The notes: generated by a model not told the origin, from the sequence alone. 64,000 bases of DNA from an uncultured Lachnospiraceae bacterium (GCA_947243855.1 CAMXIK010000016.1:23784-87783), one strand, 5' to 3'; counted from the first letter of the stretch, positions 17,092-26,250 are shown. Numbers and translations: made by a program.

Positions 17092-17645
17092 GGAAACGCA
17101 CGTCTCGAATTTTATTGGGGACGGGTTATGTGTGCCTGTTGACGACACTGCTTTTGTATCAGGCGGGCGTGCTTGGCGAGAGGAGAGAGTGGGGGATTGC
17201 CATTTTGGCCACGCTGCTTTTAGGCGTTGCATTGGCGGTGATTTTGCTGCTGTATCTTCGAGTCAGCGATCAGATCAGAAAGTTGGAACAAAACCGCGAC
17301 ACGGCGGCGCAAAAAGCGCTGGAAGCGGGAACGGAAGGACAGCAGACCGCAGGAGGAGGACGCCAGTCTGCCGATGAAACGGTTTCTCTTGAAAATTGGA
17401 GCTATGAAGAAATCTACGCGGCATTTTTAGGCGCAATGGATGGACATGAAATTTCCGAGCGGGAATTGGAGGTGGCATGGCTTCTCTACAGGGGCTACAC
17501 CAACAGGCAGATCGGTGAGGCGCTTTTCATTGCGGAAACCACGGTAAAAAAACATGTGTCCCACATTTATCAAAAGCTTGCCGTGTACAGCCGAAAAGAG
17601 TTTCGGGCCTATGTACAGAAGGCGTTTACAGATCGTCCCTTGTAA
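17088..17645 (+). CDS. Membrane-tethered LuxR-type transcription regulator
   Basis: 185 residues. Two hydrophobic segments (about 9-27 and 36-58) are followed by a charged linker and a C-terminal GerE/LuxR helix-turn-helix (about 120-180: ISERELEVAWLLYRGYTN, then AETTVKKHVSHIYQKL). There is no receiver domain, so control probably comes through the membrane part or a partner. The start overlaps the stop of the MotA-like gene (ATGA), pointing to translational coupling and a likely functional pair. Its last 20 bases overlap the end of the convergent MATE gene. Targets are unknown. Confidence 0.8.
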   Translation: MRKRTSRILLGTGYVCLLTTLLLYQAGVLGERREWGIAILATLLLGVALAVILLLYLRVSDQIRKLEQNRDTAAQKALEAGTEGQQTAGGGRQSADETVSLENWSYEEIYAAFLGAMDGHEISERELEVAWLLYRGYTNRQIGEALFIAETTVKKHVSHIYQKLAVYSRKEFRAYVQKAFTDRPL

Positions 17646-18984
17646 TGTTTTTCAACCATTTTCTGCTTCTATAATGTTTGATAACCCATGGCCATTTCAC
17701 AAACTCGTCGGTGCAGAGAAGAAAATATACCCAGAGAACGGGCAGTTTCAGGACAAAGGCCGCAAGAAAGCCTAGCGGCACCGCGTAGCCCCACATGTCG
17801 ATCACGTCGCAGATCAGACCGAAACGGCTGTCGCCGCCCGCCCGGAACACGCCGGCGATCAGGGTCGTATTGACGGCGGCTCCCATAATATAATAGGTGT
17901 TGATGAGGAGCATATATTTCAGGTAATGCATGGCGGTTTCGGAAAGCTTGGCAAAATGCAGGACAAAAGGGGTGGCGGCGAGCACCAGCACACCGCCGAT
18001 AGCCCCGGTAATGATGGTGAGTTTCATCAGTTTGGAGGCGTACTCTTTGGCGCGTTCCATGTCGTTTTCCCCCATCACGTTGCCAAGCAGGATGCCGCCT
18101 GCGCTGGCAGTTCCGAAGCAGAGTACGGTTCCGAAGTTTCTAACTACAACCACGAGAGAGTTAGCGGCTACCGCATCGGAGCCAAGGTGCCCCAGAATAA
18201 CGGAGTACATGGAGAAAGCCACGCTCCATGCCAGATCGTTTAAAAGAGCGGGCAGGGAGAGACGCACAAAGTCCTGGAACAGAAGCTTATTGTGCAGGAA
18301 CAGACAGCTTGGATTGAGTTTGATATCCTTGCTGAACAGGGAAACGACAATACAGCCGGCCAGTTCAATGATACGGGACAGCATTGTGGCGATGGCCACG
18401 CCTACAGCCCCTAACTTCGGCGCGCCGAACAGGCCGAAGATAAACACGGCGTTTAAAATGATATTCAGGGAAAAAGCCATAACATTTAAAACCATGGACA
18501 CGGTAACGCGTCCGATGCTGCGCAGGATGGCCAGATAAATTTCGACGATGCCCCAGCACAGATAAGTAACGGACATGACGCGCAGATATCCCGCGCCGAT
18601 AGCGATCAATTCCGCGTCGTTGGTGAAAAGCTTCATCATCAGTTCCGGCGCAAGGAGGGCAAAAGCGGAAAAACACAGGGTAATCAGCAGGGAAAAGCGA
18701 AGAGCGATGCCCTGAATCACACGGATCGGCTGGATATCTCCTTTGCCCCAATACTGCGCGCTTAACATAGAAGCTCCCGTTCCCAGTCCGTAATAGATCA
18801 TAAAAAGAACGTTGGCGTAGTTAGCGGCCAGAGATACGGCGGAAATGGAGGACTGCCCTACATAATTTAACATGACCACGTCTGCGGAACTCACGGCCGC
18901 GCTCAGTAGATTTTGAATGACGATGGGAATTACCAGTTTTACAATCTGGGAATAAAATCTGTCTTTGGTAAGGCCTGCATTCAT
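17626..18984 (-). CDS. MATE family efflux transporter
   Basis: 452 residues, about twelve helices in two related halves, as in Na+- or H+-driven multidrug exporters. The second half carries GTASAGGILLGNVMGE and the late GAAVNTTLIAGVFRAGGDSRF stretch common in the family. The start has GGAGGA six bases upstream. A second, divergent MATE gene starts at 19180; the two share a 195-base promoter region, but the proteins differ clearly. The substrate is unknown. Confidence 0.93.
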   Translation of the reverse strand: MNAGLTKDRFYSQIVKLVIPIVIQNLLSAAVSSADVVMLNYVGQSSISAVSLAANYANVLFMIYYGLGTGASMLSAQYWGKGDIQPIRVIQGIALRFSLLITLCFSAFALLAPELMMKLFTNDAELIAIGAGYLRVMSVTYLCWGIVEIYLAILRSIGRVTVSMVLNVMAFSLNIILNAVFIFGLFGAPKLGAVGVAIATMLSRIIELAGCIVVSLFSKDIKLNPSCLFLHNKLLFQDFVRLSLPALLNDLAWSVAFSMYSVILGHLGSDAVAANSLVVVVRNFGTVLCFGTASAGGILLGNVMGENDMERAKEYASKLMKLTIITGAIGGVLVLAATPFVLHFAKLSETAMHYLKYMLLINTYYIMGAAVNTTLIAGVFRAGGDSRFGLICDVIDMWGYAVPLGFLAAFVLKLPVLWVYFLLCTDEFVKWPWVIKHYRSRKWLKNITRDDL

Positions 18985-19019
18985 GAAAGAATCCTCCGTT
19001 TTTTGCGTAAAGTGATAAC

Positions 19020-19048
19020 ATCTTAATACATTCTTTTTTCTGTGTCAA
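19020..19048 (-). promoter_or_regulatory. Promoter of the leftward MATE gene
   Basis: On the - strand TTGACA (19043-19048) and TAAGAT (19020-19025) with a 17-base spacer, 36 bases before the start codon. Confidence 0.8.
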
Positions 19049-19107
19049 TCGGTTTTTCTCATATAAAAAATTTTTTTAAATTATTTTAAAATGTTTGTAA
19101 AAGGTAC

Positions 19108-19135
19108 TTGTGTTTTTACCGCGTTGTGATACAAT
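19108..19135 (+). promoter_or_regulatory. Candidate promoter of the rightward MATE gene
   Basis: TTGTGT (19108-19113) and TACAAT (19130-19135) with a 16-base spacer, 45 bases before the start codon. Confidence 0.55.
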
Positions 19136-19179
19136 CGTCTGCAATGATTCTGTTGATTTCATGCGGGAGGAATTTTACT

Positions 19180-20523
19180 ATGGAAAAGGATATGACAAAG
19201 GGAAATCCCATGCGTTTGATTTTGGGATTCGCAGTACCGCTTCTGTTCGGCCTTGTGTTTCAGCAGTTCTACAGTATGGTGGATGCGGTTATTGTGGGGC
19301 ATTATTTGGGCGTGGATGCACTGGCGGCAGTGGGAGCCACCGGTTCTGTCAATTTCCTGATTATTGGTTTTTGCATGGGAGTGTGCAATGGTTTTGCGAT
19401 TCCGATTGCGCAGGAGTTTGGCGCGAAGCATGAGGGAGAGCTTAAGTGTTTCGTGGCCAACAGCGTATGGCTGTCCGTGATTTTTGCGGCGGTCATCACC
19501 GTTGTGGTGTCTCTGCTGTGCCGCCCGATTTTGCAGTTGATGCGGACGCCGGCGAACATCATCGATGGGTCCTACAATTACATAATCATTATCTTTTTAG
19601 GAATCCCAGTCGTGTTCCTCTATAATATGACGGCGGCCATCCTGCGTTCTCTGGGGGACAGCAAAACCCCGGTGGTTTTTCTGGTAATGGCGGCAGTTAT
19701 GAATATTTTTCTCGACGTTTTCTGCATTGTGGTACTGCCGATGGGGGTGGCGGGCGCAGCGGTGGCCACCGTTGTTTCCCAGACCATTGCGGGATTGGCC
19801 TGCTTGATTTATATGCGCAGAAAGTTTGCGATTTTAAAGCTGACCAAGGAAGAGAGCAGATGGAGCAGGAACCATGCGGGAAAACTCTGCAATATGGGGA
19901 TTCCTATGGGTTTGCAGTATTCCATCACGGCCATTGGCAGCGTGATTTTACAGAGCGCCGTGAACGGGATTGACTCTAACGCGGTGGCGGCGGTGACCGC
20001 GGGCGGTAAGGTGAGTATGCTGCTCGTATGTCCTTTCGACGCGATGGGCTCCACCATGGCGACTTACGGCGGCCAGAATGTGGGCGCGGGTGATCTGGAT
20101 CGTGTGGATAAGGGGTTGAAAGATTGTTGTCTGCTGGGGCTGATCTATTCCCTGATTGCGCTGGGGGCGGTATTTTTGTTCGGCAAACAGCTTTTGCTGC
20201 TTTTTCTGGATGCGGGGGAGACGCAGATCATCGGCAACGCCTACTCTTTTATCCAGATCAACGCGTTGTTTTACTTTCCGCTCGCCCTTGTAAACATCGT
20301 GCGCTTCCTGATTCAGGGAATGGGTTTCAGCAGGCTTGCGGTTTTTGCGGGAGCGTTTGAGATGCTGGCTAGGGCATTGGCTGGCTTTTTACTGGTGCCT
20401 TACTTCGGATTCAGCGCGGTACGTTTTGCAAATCCGCTGGCGTGGATCTTTGCGGACGCCTTCTTAATCCCGGCCTTTTTCCATGTGAGAAAGAAGATGG
20501 CGAGTATTTTGAGCAAAGAATAA
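19180..20523 (+). CDS. MATE family efflux transporter
   Basis: 447 residues with about twelve membrane helices. The N-terminus (MTKGNPMRLILGFAVPLLFG then FQQFYSMVDAVIVGHYLG) is typical of the DinF/NorM-like group found widely in Clostridia. The chosen ATG follows GGGAGGA at a good distance; the frame is open upstream but without an RBS. The gene after it starts 28 bases downstream with no terminator between, so they may be co-transcribed. The exported compound is unknown. Confidence 0.94.
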   Translation: MEKDMTKGNPMRLILGFAVPLLFGLVFQQFYSMVDAVIVGHYLGVDALAAVGATGSVNFLIIGFCMGVCNGFAIPIAQEFGAKHEGELKCFVANSVWLSVIFAAVITVVVSLLCRPILQLMRTPANIIDGSYNYIIIIFLGIPVVFLYNMTAAILRSLGDSKTPVVFLVMAAVMNIFLDVFCIVVLPMGVAGAAVATVVSQTIAGLACLIYMRRKFAILKLTKEESRWSRNHAGKLCNMGIPMGLQYSITAIGSVILQSAVNGIDSNAVAAVTAGGKVSMLLVCPFDAMGSTMATYGGQNVGAGDLDRVDKGLKDCCLLGLIYSLIALGAVFLFGKQLLLLFLDAGETQIIGNAYSFIQINALFYFPLALVNIVRFLIQGMGFSRLAVFAGAFEMLARALAGFLLVPYFGFSAVRFANPLAWIFADAFLIPAFFHVRKKMASILSKE

Positions 20524-20551
20524 TTCCTTGCTCAGATTGTGGGAGATGAAT

Positions 20552-21667
20552 ATGAGCGTAACGATTTTTACCATGACACACAAGAAATTTCCGACGCCCG
20601 GCGATCCGGTTTATGTGCCTTTGCAGGTGGGGCGCGCCGGAGCGGAACATTTGGGATATATTGGAGATGACACAGGCGTCAGTATTTCGGAGAAAAACTG
20701 CTATTACGGGGAATTGACGGGCGTTTACTGGGTCTGGAAAAATATTAAAACCTCTGATTATGTAGGGATCTGCCATTACCGCCGGTATTTCTGCACGGAG
20801 GAGGGGAGGATACTTACGGAGCGGGAATATGAAGAGATTCTTGCAGATTACGATATGATCGCTTCGAAGAAGCTGAAACTGAATTATAGCTATTACGACG
20901 GGTATGGCAGCGATTACAATATCCACGATCTGGATGCGGTGGGGGAAGTGATCAGGCAGGATTACCCGGAATATTGGGAAACCTTTGAGCGGCTGGTGCA
21001 CGGCAAGGGCACCTATTTTGGCAATATGATGGTCTGTAAAAAAGAGGTTTACGACGCTTACTGCGAATGGCTTTTCGGCATCTTTGAGAAGGCGGAAAGG
21101 AAGATCGACGCTTCCGGCTATGACGATTACCACAAGCGGGTCTACGGGTTTATTTCCGAGTTCCTTTTATATGTCTGGACGCAGGCGCAGGGGCTTAGAG
21201 TTTACGAGTGCAAGGTGGGCATGACCGACGAGAAGCGGGAGACGGCGGAGATCAAGGAGCGGCTTTCGGCATACTTTGCGAAGAAGGATATCGCCGGGGC
21301 GAAAGCTTATATATTGGGATGTCTGGAAAAGCGGCCCGACGTGTTGATGGAAGCCTCTGACATTACGGGAGAGTTAAAACTGTCGATGCAGGTAATTGCG
21401 GTATGTGAGCTGGAAAAACAGGCTTACGGCAGCAGTACGATCGACCGCATACAGGAGTTTGGGGTCTTAATGACCCATTTTCAAAAGCTTAATGAGCTGA
21501 TTTTGGCATGGAAAGAGGGGGAAATGCAAATGTCTCCCCCAGAAGTAGAGTTCTATCGAAAGAGCGAAGGAATTACCGATATCGCCGTGGAAGCTTCCGC
21601 GCGGCTGTTCTGCACCCCAGAAGAGGCAGGGCGGCTGGCGGAGGCCTTGAAGGGCGGCGCGGTTTAA
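20552..21667 (+). CDS. DUF4422 family protein (putative glycosyltransferase)
   Basis: 371 residues. The N-terminal 230 residues show the DUF4422 pattern: THKKFPTP near the start, GELTGVYWVWKN and VGICHYRRYF, followed by a conserved YFGNMMVCKKEVYDAYCEWLF region. Members of this family occur in capsule and exopolysaccharide loci and are thought to be glycosyltransferases. The last 140 residues are helical and charged with no match that I can name. The ATG at 20552 is 6 bases after GGGAG. It follows the MATE gene closely, but no other polysaccharide genes are nearby. Confidence 0.8.
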   Translation: MSVTIFTMTHKKFPTPGDPVYVPLQVGRAGAEHLGYIGDDTGVSISEKNCYYGELTGVYWVWKNIKTSDYVGICHYRRYFCTEEGRILTEREYEEILADYDMIASKKLKLNYSYYDGYGSDYNIHDLDAVGEVIRQDYPEYWETFERLVHGKGTYFGNMMVCKKEVYDAYCEWLFGIFEKAERKIDASGYDDYHKRVYGFISEFLLYVWTQAQGLRVYECKVGMTDEKRETAEIKERLSAYFAKKDIAGAKAYILGCLEKRPDVLMEASDITGELKLSMQVIAVCELEKQAYGSSTIDRIQEFGVLMTHFQKLNELILAWKEGEMQMSPPEVEFYRKSEGITDIAVEASARLFCTPEEAGRLAEALKGGAV

Positions 21668-21683
21668 CGATCGCAGGCGCGAT

Positions 21684-23072
21684 TTATGGCTGGGGCGGTT
21701 CGGTCACAAAGCCGTCCCGCTGTTCCAGAAATTGCAGTTCATTGTCCTTTGTATAGCGGAAAAGTAAGGTATATTCCCGGCTTTCGGAATCTGTATCCGG
21801 GTTTTCGGAAAATTCCGTAAACAGGACGGCGATTTCCGTCAGGCCGTCTGAGGGATCGACGTCGTAGAGGGCATACGTGCTATCCACATAGCCGTGTTTT
21901 GACCGTTCCCCGAGCTGTTCTTCCAGAACTGCGCTCCAATCTGTTCCGTCGATATAGCAGGCAAATGTTTGGGAGCCGTCGTCCGGATTGACGGTAAGAC
22001 CGTAAAAGGCGATTCCTTCCGGCGTGCCGTCCCCATTCAGATCGAAGCTGTATTCTGGCGTCCCGTCGATCTTCGTTTCCATGGTATTCGGATCATAGGA
22101 GGAGGTATCGTAGCGTTCCTCTGTGAAATTTCCGCTGTAACGGTAGTCTTCCTTTAATCCCAATTCGTACGCCTTTTCGTAGGGAAGCCGGAAATAGATT
22201 TCTCCGGAGACGTAAGGGCCGAGTGCATAGGGATCAGAAAAAAGGCTGATGCCGCTCTGGGTGAAAATCCATTTTTCCCCGTCAAAAAGCGCGCTGTCCA
22301 GATCATTTTTGGAAGGCTCAAACAGGCGCTCTTTATAAGAGGGCGTTTCCGCCAGATTGACCATGTAGTCAAGGACAGTAGCATGAAAAGCGGCGTAGTC
22401 TTCCGATAGGTCATCGAGGCTGATCAATTCTCCTGTTTTTAAGTCATAGTTTTTTCCTACGCAGCCGTAATTGCCGTGCGCGCCGCCAGTGTCGCCGTAG
22501 GCGGTAATTTCCAGAGAGAGAACTTTATCGTCCATGCGGGTTACGCGGAAGGACGCCGAATTGGTGTAGCCGTAAAACGTTCCAAAATCCGGATCTCCCT
22601 GCCTAGCCTCATAGTCCGATTTGGCCATCGCGAGGGTCTCTTCGTCGCTGGAATAGAAAATCGCATAATACTCCTCGATATTAGCATTGATTTTGGCGGC
22701 GATATCCTCTGCGCCTTCTATGGATACGACGGGCATACTGACGTCGTTGGTGAGAAGCACTGTGCCGTCGTCGGCCTTATGTTCATCGTGGCTTTCGCTT
22801 GCGGTGACAGTTGCGGGGGAGGGGACGGATTCGCTGTCCGTCGTATCGGTGTTTGTGACAGATGCGTCAGGATTTTCGGGAGTTCCCCCGTTCTCGGGGC
22901 CGTCCGTGTCCGTCCCATTTAAATCAGTTTCTCCTGCGCCGCCTCCATCTTCAATCGGGGTTATTTCCAGCCCTTCCTGCGTGGAGTGCGTTTCGCTGTC
23001 TGCGCCGCAGGCGGCCGCCGAGAGGGCGAGCAGGGATGCGGCTAACAAAATAGGTAATTGTTTCCTTTTCAT
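21684..23072 (-). CDS. RsiV-like (DUF4163/DUF3298) lipoprotein
   Basis: 462 residues. A lipoprotein signal ends at LSAAAC (Cys at about 22), followed by a Gly/Asp/Thr-rich linker to about residue 95. Residues 100-300 match the DUF4163 plus DUF3298 arrangement seen in RsiV and PdaC (VSIEGAEDIAAKINANIEEY; AYGDTGGAHGNYG; YDLKTGELISLDDL). The C-terminal 160 residues hold an EF-hand-like FDLNGDGTPEGI and a second acidic YDVDPSDGLTEI stretch. It is probably a surface sensor or wall-binding protein. No sigma factor is adjacent, so an anti-sigma role is not supported. Confidence 0.8.
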   Translation of the reverse strand: MKRKQLPILLAASLLALSAAACGADSETHSTQEGLEITPIEDGGGAGETDLNGTDTDGPENGGTPENPDASVTNTDTTDSESVPSPATVTASESHDEHKADDGTVLLTNDVSMPVVSIEGAEDIAAKINANIEEYYAIFYSSDEETLAMAKSDYEARQGDPDFGTFYGYTNSASFRVTRMDDKVLSLEITAYGDTGGAHGNYGCVGKNYDLKTGELISLDDLSEDYAAFHATVLDYMVNLAETPSYKERLFEPSKNDLDSALFDGEKWIFTQSGISLFSDPYALGPYVSGEIYFRLPYEKAYELGLKEDYRYSGNFTEERYDTSSYDPNTMETKIDGTPEYSFDLNGDGTPEGIAFYGLTVNPDDGSQTFACYIDGTDWSAVLEEQLGERSKHGYVDSTYALYDVDPSDGLTEIAVLFTEFSENPDTDSESREYTLLFRYTKDNELQFLEQRDGFVTEPPQP

Positions 23073-23111
23073 AATAAATTCTCCTCATGTTACAATTTTG
23101 CATTCCGGTTT

Positions 23112-23140
23112 ATCTTATCATATTTTTACCATTTTTGGAA
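23112..23140 (-). promoter_or_regulatory. Candidate promoter of the RsiV-like lipoprotein
   Basis: On the - strand TTCCAA (23135-23140) and TAAGAT (23112-23117) with a 17-base spacer; the -35 is weak. Confidence 0.4.
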
Positions 23141-23165
23141 CAGAATATAAATGCGTATTTCCCTG

Positions 23166-23194
23166 TTGAGAAGGACACGGCCTCGTGTTAAGAT
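23166..23194 (+). promoter_or_regulatory. Promoter of the UDP-sugar pyrophosphorylase gene
   Basis: TTGAGA (23166-23171) and TAAGAT (23189-23194) with a 17-base spacer, 54 bases before the start codon. Confidence 0.65.
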
Positions 23195-23248
23195 AGAGGA
23201 AAGTTGATAACAATTATGTCGATGACGGATCGGAAAAGGGAGGGTATC

Positions 23249-24475
23249 ATGAACTATCAGGAGGCATACGAAAAACTCGAAAAATACGGACAGACTCATG
23301 TGTTACAATATTACGAGGAATTGGACGGGGCGCAGAAAGAGGAACTGCTCGCCCAGATTGCGCAGACAGATTTTGATGTGGTGTCGCTTTGCAAAAAGAA
23401 GGAGACCTTGAATCCCAGAGGAAAAATAGAACCGATTGGGGTTATGGAACTTCCGGAGATAGAAGCAAACAAGGAAACCTATACGAAGATTGGTTTGGAT
23501 GCCATCAAAGCCGGTAAGGTGGGGGCTGTGCTGTTAGCAGGCGGCATGGGCACCAGACTGGGTTCGGACGCACCTAAAGGCGTGTATAACATAGGATTGA
23601 CCAAGGACGTCTTTATCTTTCAGCGGTTGATTGAGAACCTGATGGATGTGGTCGATCAGGCAGGGGCATGGGTTCCCCTTTACGTGATGACCAGCGACAA
23701 GAATCATGACGCTACTGTCAGCTTTTTTAAAGAAAAAAATTATTTTGGCTATAACGCGGACTATGTGACCTTTTTTATGCAGGACATGGCCCCGGCCTGC
23801 GACTACGAAGGCAAGGTGTATTTGGAGGCAAAGCATAAAATGTCCACGTCGCCCAACGGCAACGGCGGCTGGTTTTTGTCGATGATGAAGTGGGGCGTTA
23901 CCGATAAAATCAGACAGGCGGGCGTGGAGTGGTTAAATGTATTTGCAGTGGACAATGTGCTGCAGCGCATTGCCGACCCCTGCTTTGTGGGCGCAACGAT
24001 CGCCAAAGACTGCGCCGTTGGCGCGAAAGTGGTTGCCAAGACTGCGCCGGATGAGAAGGTTGGCGCGATGTGCTTGGAAGATGGCAGGCCTTCCATCGTG
24101 GAATACTATGACATGACGCCGGAGCTGATGGAGGCAAAGACGAAGGACGGAAAGCCAGCATATCATTTTGGCGTGATTTTAAATTATCTGTTTCGGGTGA
24201 AAGATCTGGAAGAGATTGTGGCCAGAAAACTACCGCTTCATATTGTGGAGAAGAAAATACCCTGCCTCGACGAAAAGGGAGAGCCGGTGAAGCCTGAGGA
24301 GCCGAACGGTTATAAGTTTGAGCAGTTGGTGCTCGACATGATCCACGAGCTGGATTCCTGCCTGCCCTATGAGGTGGTCAGGAACAAAGAGTTTGCGCCG
24401 ATCAAGAACAAGACGGGGATTGATTCGGTGGAGAGCGCGCGGGAGCTTTGTAAGGAGAATGGGATAGAGCTGTAG
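23249..24475 (+). CDS. UDP-sugar pyrophosphorylase (UDPGP type 1 family)
   Basis: 408 residues of the family that includes eukaryotic-type UDP-N-acetylglucosamine and UDP-glucose pyrophosphorylases. The nucleotide-binding signature is LLAGGMGTRLGSDAPKGVYN, and further conserved stretches are MTSDKNHDATVSFF, HKMSTSPNGNGGW and VFAVDNVLQRIADP. The product is UDP-GlcNAc or UDP-Glc from the sugar 1-phosphate and UTP; which one is not certain. The ATG at 23249 follows AGGGAGGG. Its last codons (RELCKENGIEL) are duplicated 1,658 bases downstream, next to galE, showing that the gene's 3' end was an insertion target. Before the insertion it was probably directly followed by galE. Confidence 0.9.
   Translation: MNYQEAYEKLEKYGQTHVLQYYEELDGAQKEELLAQIAQTDFDVVSLCKKKETLNPRGKIEPIGVMELPEIEANKETYTKIGLDAIKAGKVGAVLLAGGMGTRLGSDAPKGVYNIGLTKDVFIFQRLIENLMDVVDQAGAWVPLYVMTSDKNHDATVSFFKEKNYFGYNADYVTFFMQDMAPACDYEGKVYLEAKHKMSTSPNGNGGWFLSMMKWGVTDKIRQAGVEWLNVFAVDNVLQRIADPCFVGATIAKDCAVGAKVVAKTAPDEKVGAMCLEDGRPSIVEYYDMTPELMEAKTKDGKPAYHFGVILNYLFRVKDLEEIVARKLPLHIVEKKIPCLDEKGEPVKPEEPNGYKFEQLVLDMIHELDSCLPYEVVRNKEFAPIKNKTGIDSVESARELCKENGIEL
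24440..24465 (+). repeat. Left 26-bp direct repeat (inside the pyrophosphorylase 3' end)
   Basis: Identical to 26098-26123. It encodes RELCKENG plus the first two bases of the Ile codon. Confidence 0.85.
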
Positions 24476-24506
24476 GATGGTCAAAAGCCATGAATGAAGG
24501 CAGGTA

Positions 24507-26030
24507 ATGAGTATTATGAACATGCAGGAATTAAAACAGTTGATTTATAACGGCGAGAAAGTAGACATAGAATGCAAAGAAGCGGAGAGTAATGTGCCGC
24601 GTTCTGCCTACGAGTCGTATTCTGCTTTTGCTAATACAAAAGGCGGCTATATCATTCTTGGGGTGAAAGAGAACAAAAAGAAAACATTTCCAGAAGAAAG
24701 ATTTATGGTACAGGGAATTCAAAATTCAAAGAAGCAGGTAGAGGATTTTTGGAATACCATTAACAGCAGTAAAGTCAATCGTAATATTCTGAAAGATGAA
24801 GACATATTTATTGTGGAAGAGCCCGGCATTAGCTTGATTGTGATTAAAGTTCCGAGAGCTGATTATAAAATGCGCCCGATTTATGTTGGAGAGAATCCAT
24901 ATAAAGGGACATTTAAGCGAAATAACGAAGGTGATTATCACGCAACGGAACATGAAATTAGAGGAATGATTCGTGATTAAAATCCGGATGGCAATGATGG
25001 AATGATTTTAGAATATTATACAATGGATGATATCGACAAGGAGACATTGCGGAAATATCGGCAGATTTTTGAAATTAGGAATGACGGTCATGTTTGGAAT
25101 GCTCTTGACGACAAATCTTTTTTGGAAAAACTTGGAGGATACAGAAAAGACAGAAGAGAATGTAAAGAGGGACTGACGCTTGCGGGTCTGATGATGTTTG
25201 GTGATGGGCTTGCCATACGGAACGAGTTTGATAATATTTTTATGGATTATCGCAACGAAACCGAAATTACGATGGATGTTCGTTGGAATGACAGGATTAC
25301 CTATGATGGAACATGGGAGAATAATCTTTTTAATTTTTTTACAAAAGTCACGCCTAAATTGACAGAGGATCTGAAAAAACCATTTAAACTTGAGGGGATA
25401 CAGCGGATAGATGAAACACCGGTACACAAAGCAGTGAGAGAAGCATTTGTAAACCTGATTATACATGCCGATTATTTGATGGAAGCAGGTGTTTTGAAAG
25501 TGATAAAAAAGTCAAATGGATTTGAGTTTACGAATCCGGGTATTCTAAAGCTTCCGCTAGAGGATATTTACCGGGGAGGAAATTCAAAATCAAGAAACCC
25601 TCATATGCAGACCATGCTTAGAATGGTTGGATTTGGGGACAATGCAGGCTCCGGATTTCCTTCTATATTGGCAACATGGAAAGAGGAAGGCTGGATGAAG
25701 CCAGAACTGATAGAAGATACTGCCCTTAATCAAGTAACACTTTACCTTAAAATGATTCCAGAATATGGAGAACAATTATCAGAATCAGCAGAAAAATCAG
25801 CAGAATCAGCAGAAAAATCAGCAGAATCACAAGAAAAAATGTTATCTGAAAGGCAGAAACAGATACTTGCGTGCATGGAGTTAGAAGTATTGTATAGGAC
25901 AGAAGAGATTGCTGGAAAAATAGGATTAAAAGGACCAAGGACAAGGCAGTTATTGAATGAACTGGTGGCAATGGGCAGATTAACCTGCACAGCAGCGACT
26001 AAAAACAGAAGGTATATAAGGATTGAATAA
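24507..26030 (+). pseudogene. AlbA_2-domain (Schlafen-like) protein gene split by an in-frame stop
   Basis: Two stretches in the same frame (24507-24977 and from 24981 to 26030) are separated only by TAA at 24978-24980; one change from CAA would give a 507-residue protein. The first part is the AlbA_2 domain (VDIECKEAE; FANTKGGYIILGV). The second has the family's ATP-binding-like half (AVREAFVNLIIHADY; GFGDNAGSGF) and a C-terminal winged helix (about 435-505), preceded by a repeated ESAEKSA segment. Such proteins act as DNA- or RNA-binding regulators and occur in defence and mobile regions. A GTG or ATG in the second half could restart translation, but no good RBS is seen. GC is lower than in flanking genes. 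AAGGCAGG precedes the start. Confidence 0.8.
25782..25823 (+). repeat. Tandem 21-bp repeat, two exact copies plus a partial third
   Basis: Units 25782-25802 and 25803-25823 are identical and keep the frame (ESAEKSA each). A third, diverged unit follows to about 25838. It encodes the linker before the winged helix. Confidence 0.85.
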
Positions 26031-26097
26031 TCATTTCGTTTTATACTTATGCAAGAAGTGGTTTGTTTGGTTATGGAAAGTATTATTGCAGATATTA

Positions 26098-26123
26098 CGG
26101 GAGCTTTGTAAGGAGAATGGGAT
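26098..26123 (+). repeat. Right 26-bp direct repeat (displaced gene end)
   Basis: Identical to 24440-24465. The frame continues to TAA at 26131-26133, giving the same last 11 residues as the intact gene. Confidence 0.85.
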
Positions 26124-26164
26124 TGAATTATAACATTACGACAGCTTTAAGTAACATTCGCATA

Positions 26165-26194
26165 TTGAAAAATACGGTGGGTGGGGTGTAAACT
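26165..26194 (+). promoter_or_regulatory. Candidate promoter of galE
   Basis: TTGAAA (26165-26170) and TAAACT (26189-26194) with an 18-base spacer, 56 bases before the start codon. Confidence 0.45.
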
Positions 26195-26250
26195 GAAATC
26201 ACATTAAGAACAAAAAAACAAAGTTCTGAAAAGAAAGGCGGGGTGCGGTT

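Larger units (their letters stand above)
24440..26133 (+). mobile_element. Putative insertion at the 3' end of the pyrophosphorylase gene
   Basis: The segment between two copies of a 26-bp sequence (24440-24465 and 26098-26123) is AT-richer than its neighbours and holds one accessory gene. Each copy belongs to a segment encoding the same protein end, RELCKENGIEL-stop, but the last three codons and stop differ only by synonymous changes (ATA/ATT, GAG/GAA, CTG/TTA, TAG/TAA). This is what an element leaves when it inserts into a gene's 3' end and brings its own version of that end. No integrase or transposase is present, so it is a remnant or was moved by recombination. Confidence 0.6.
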
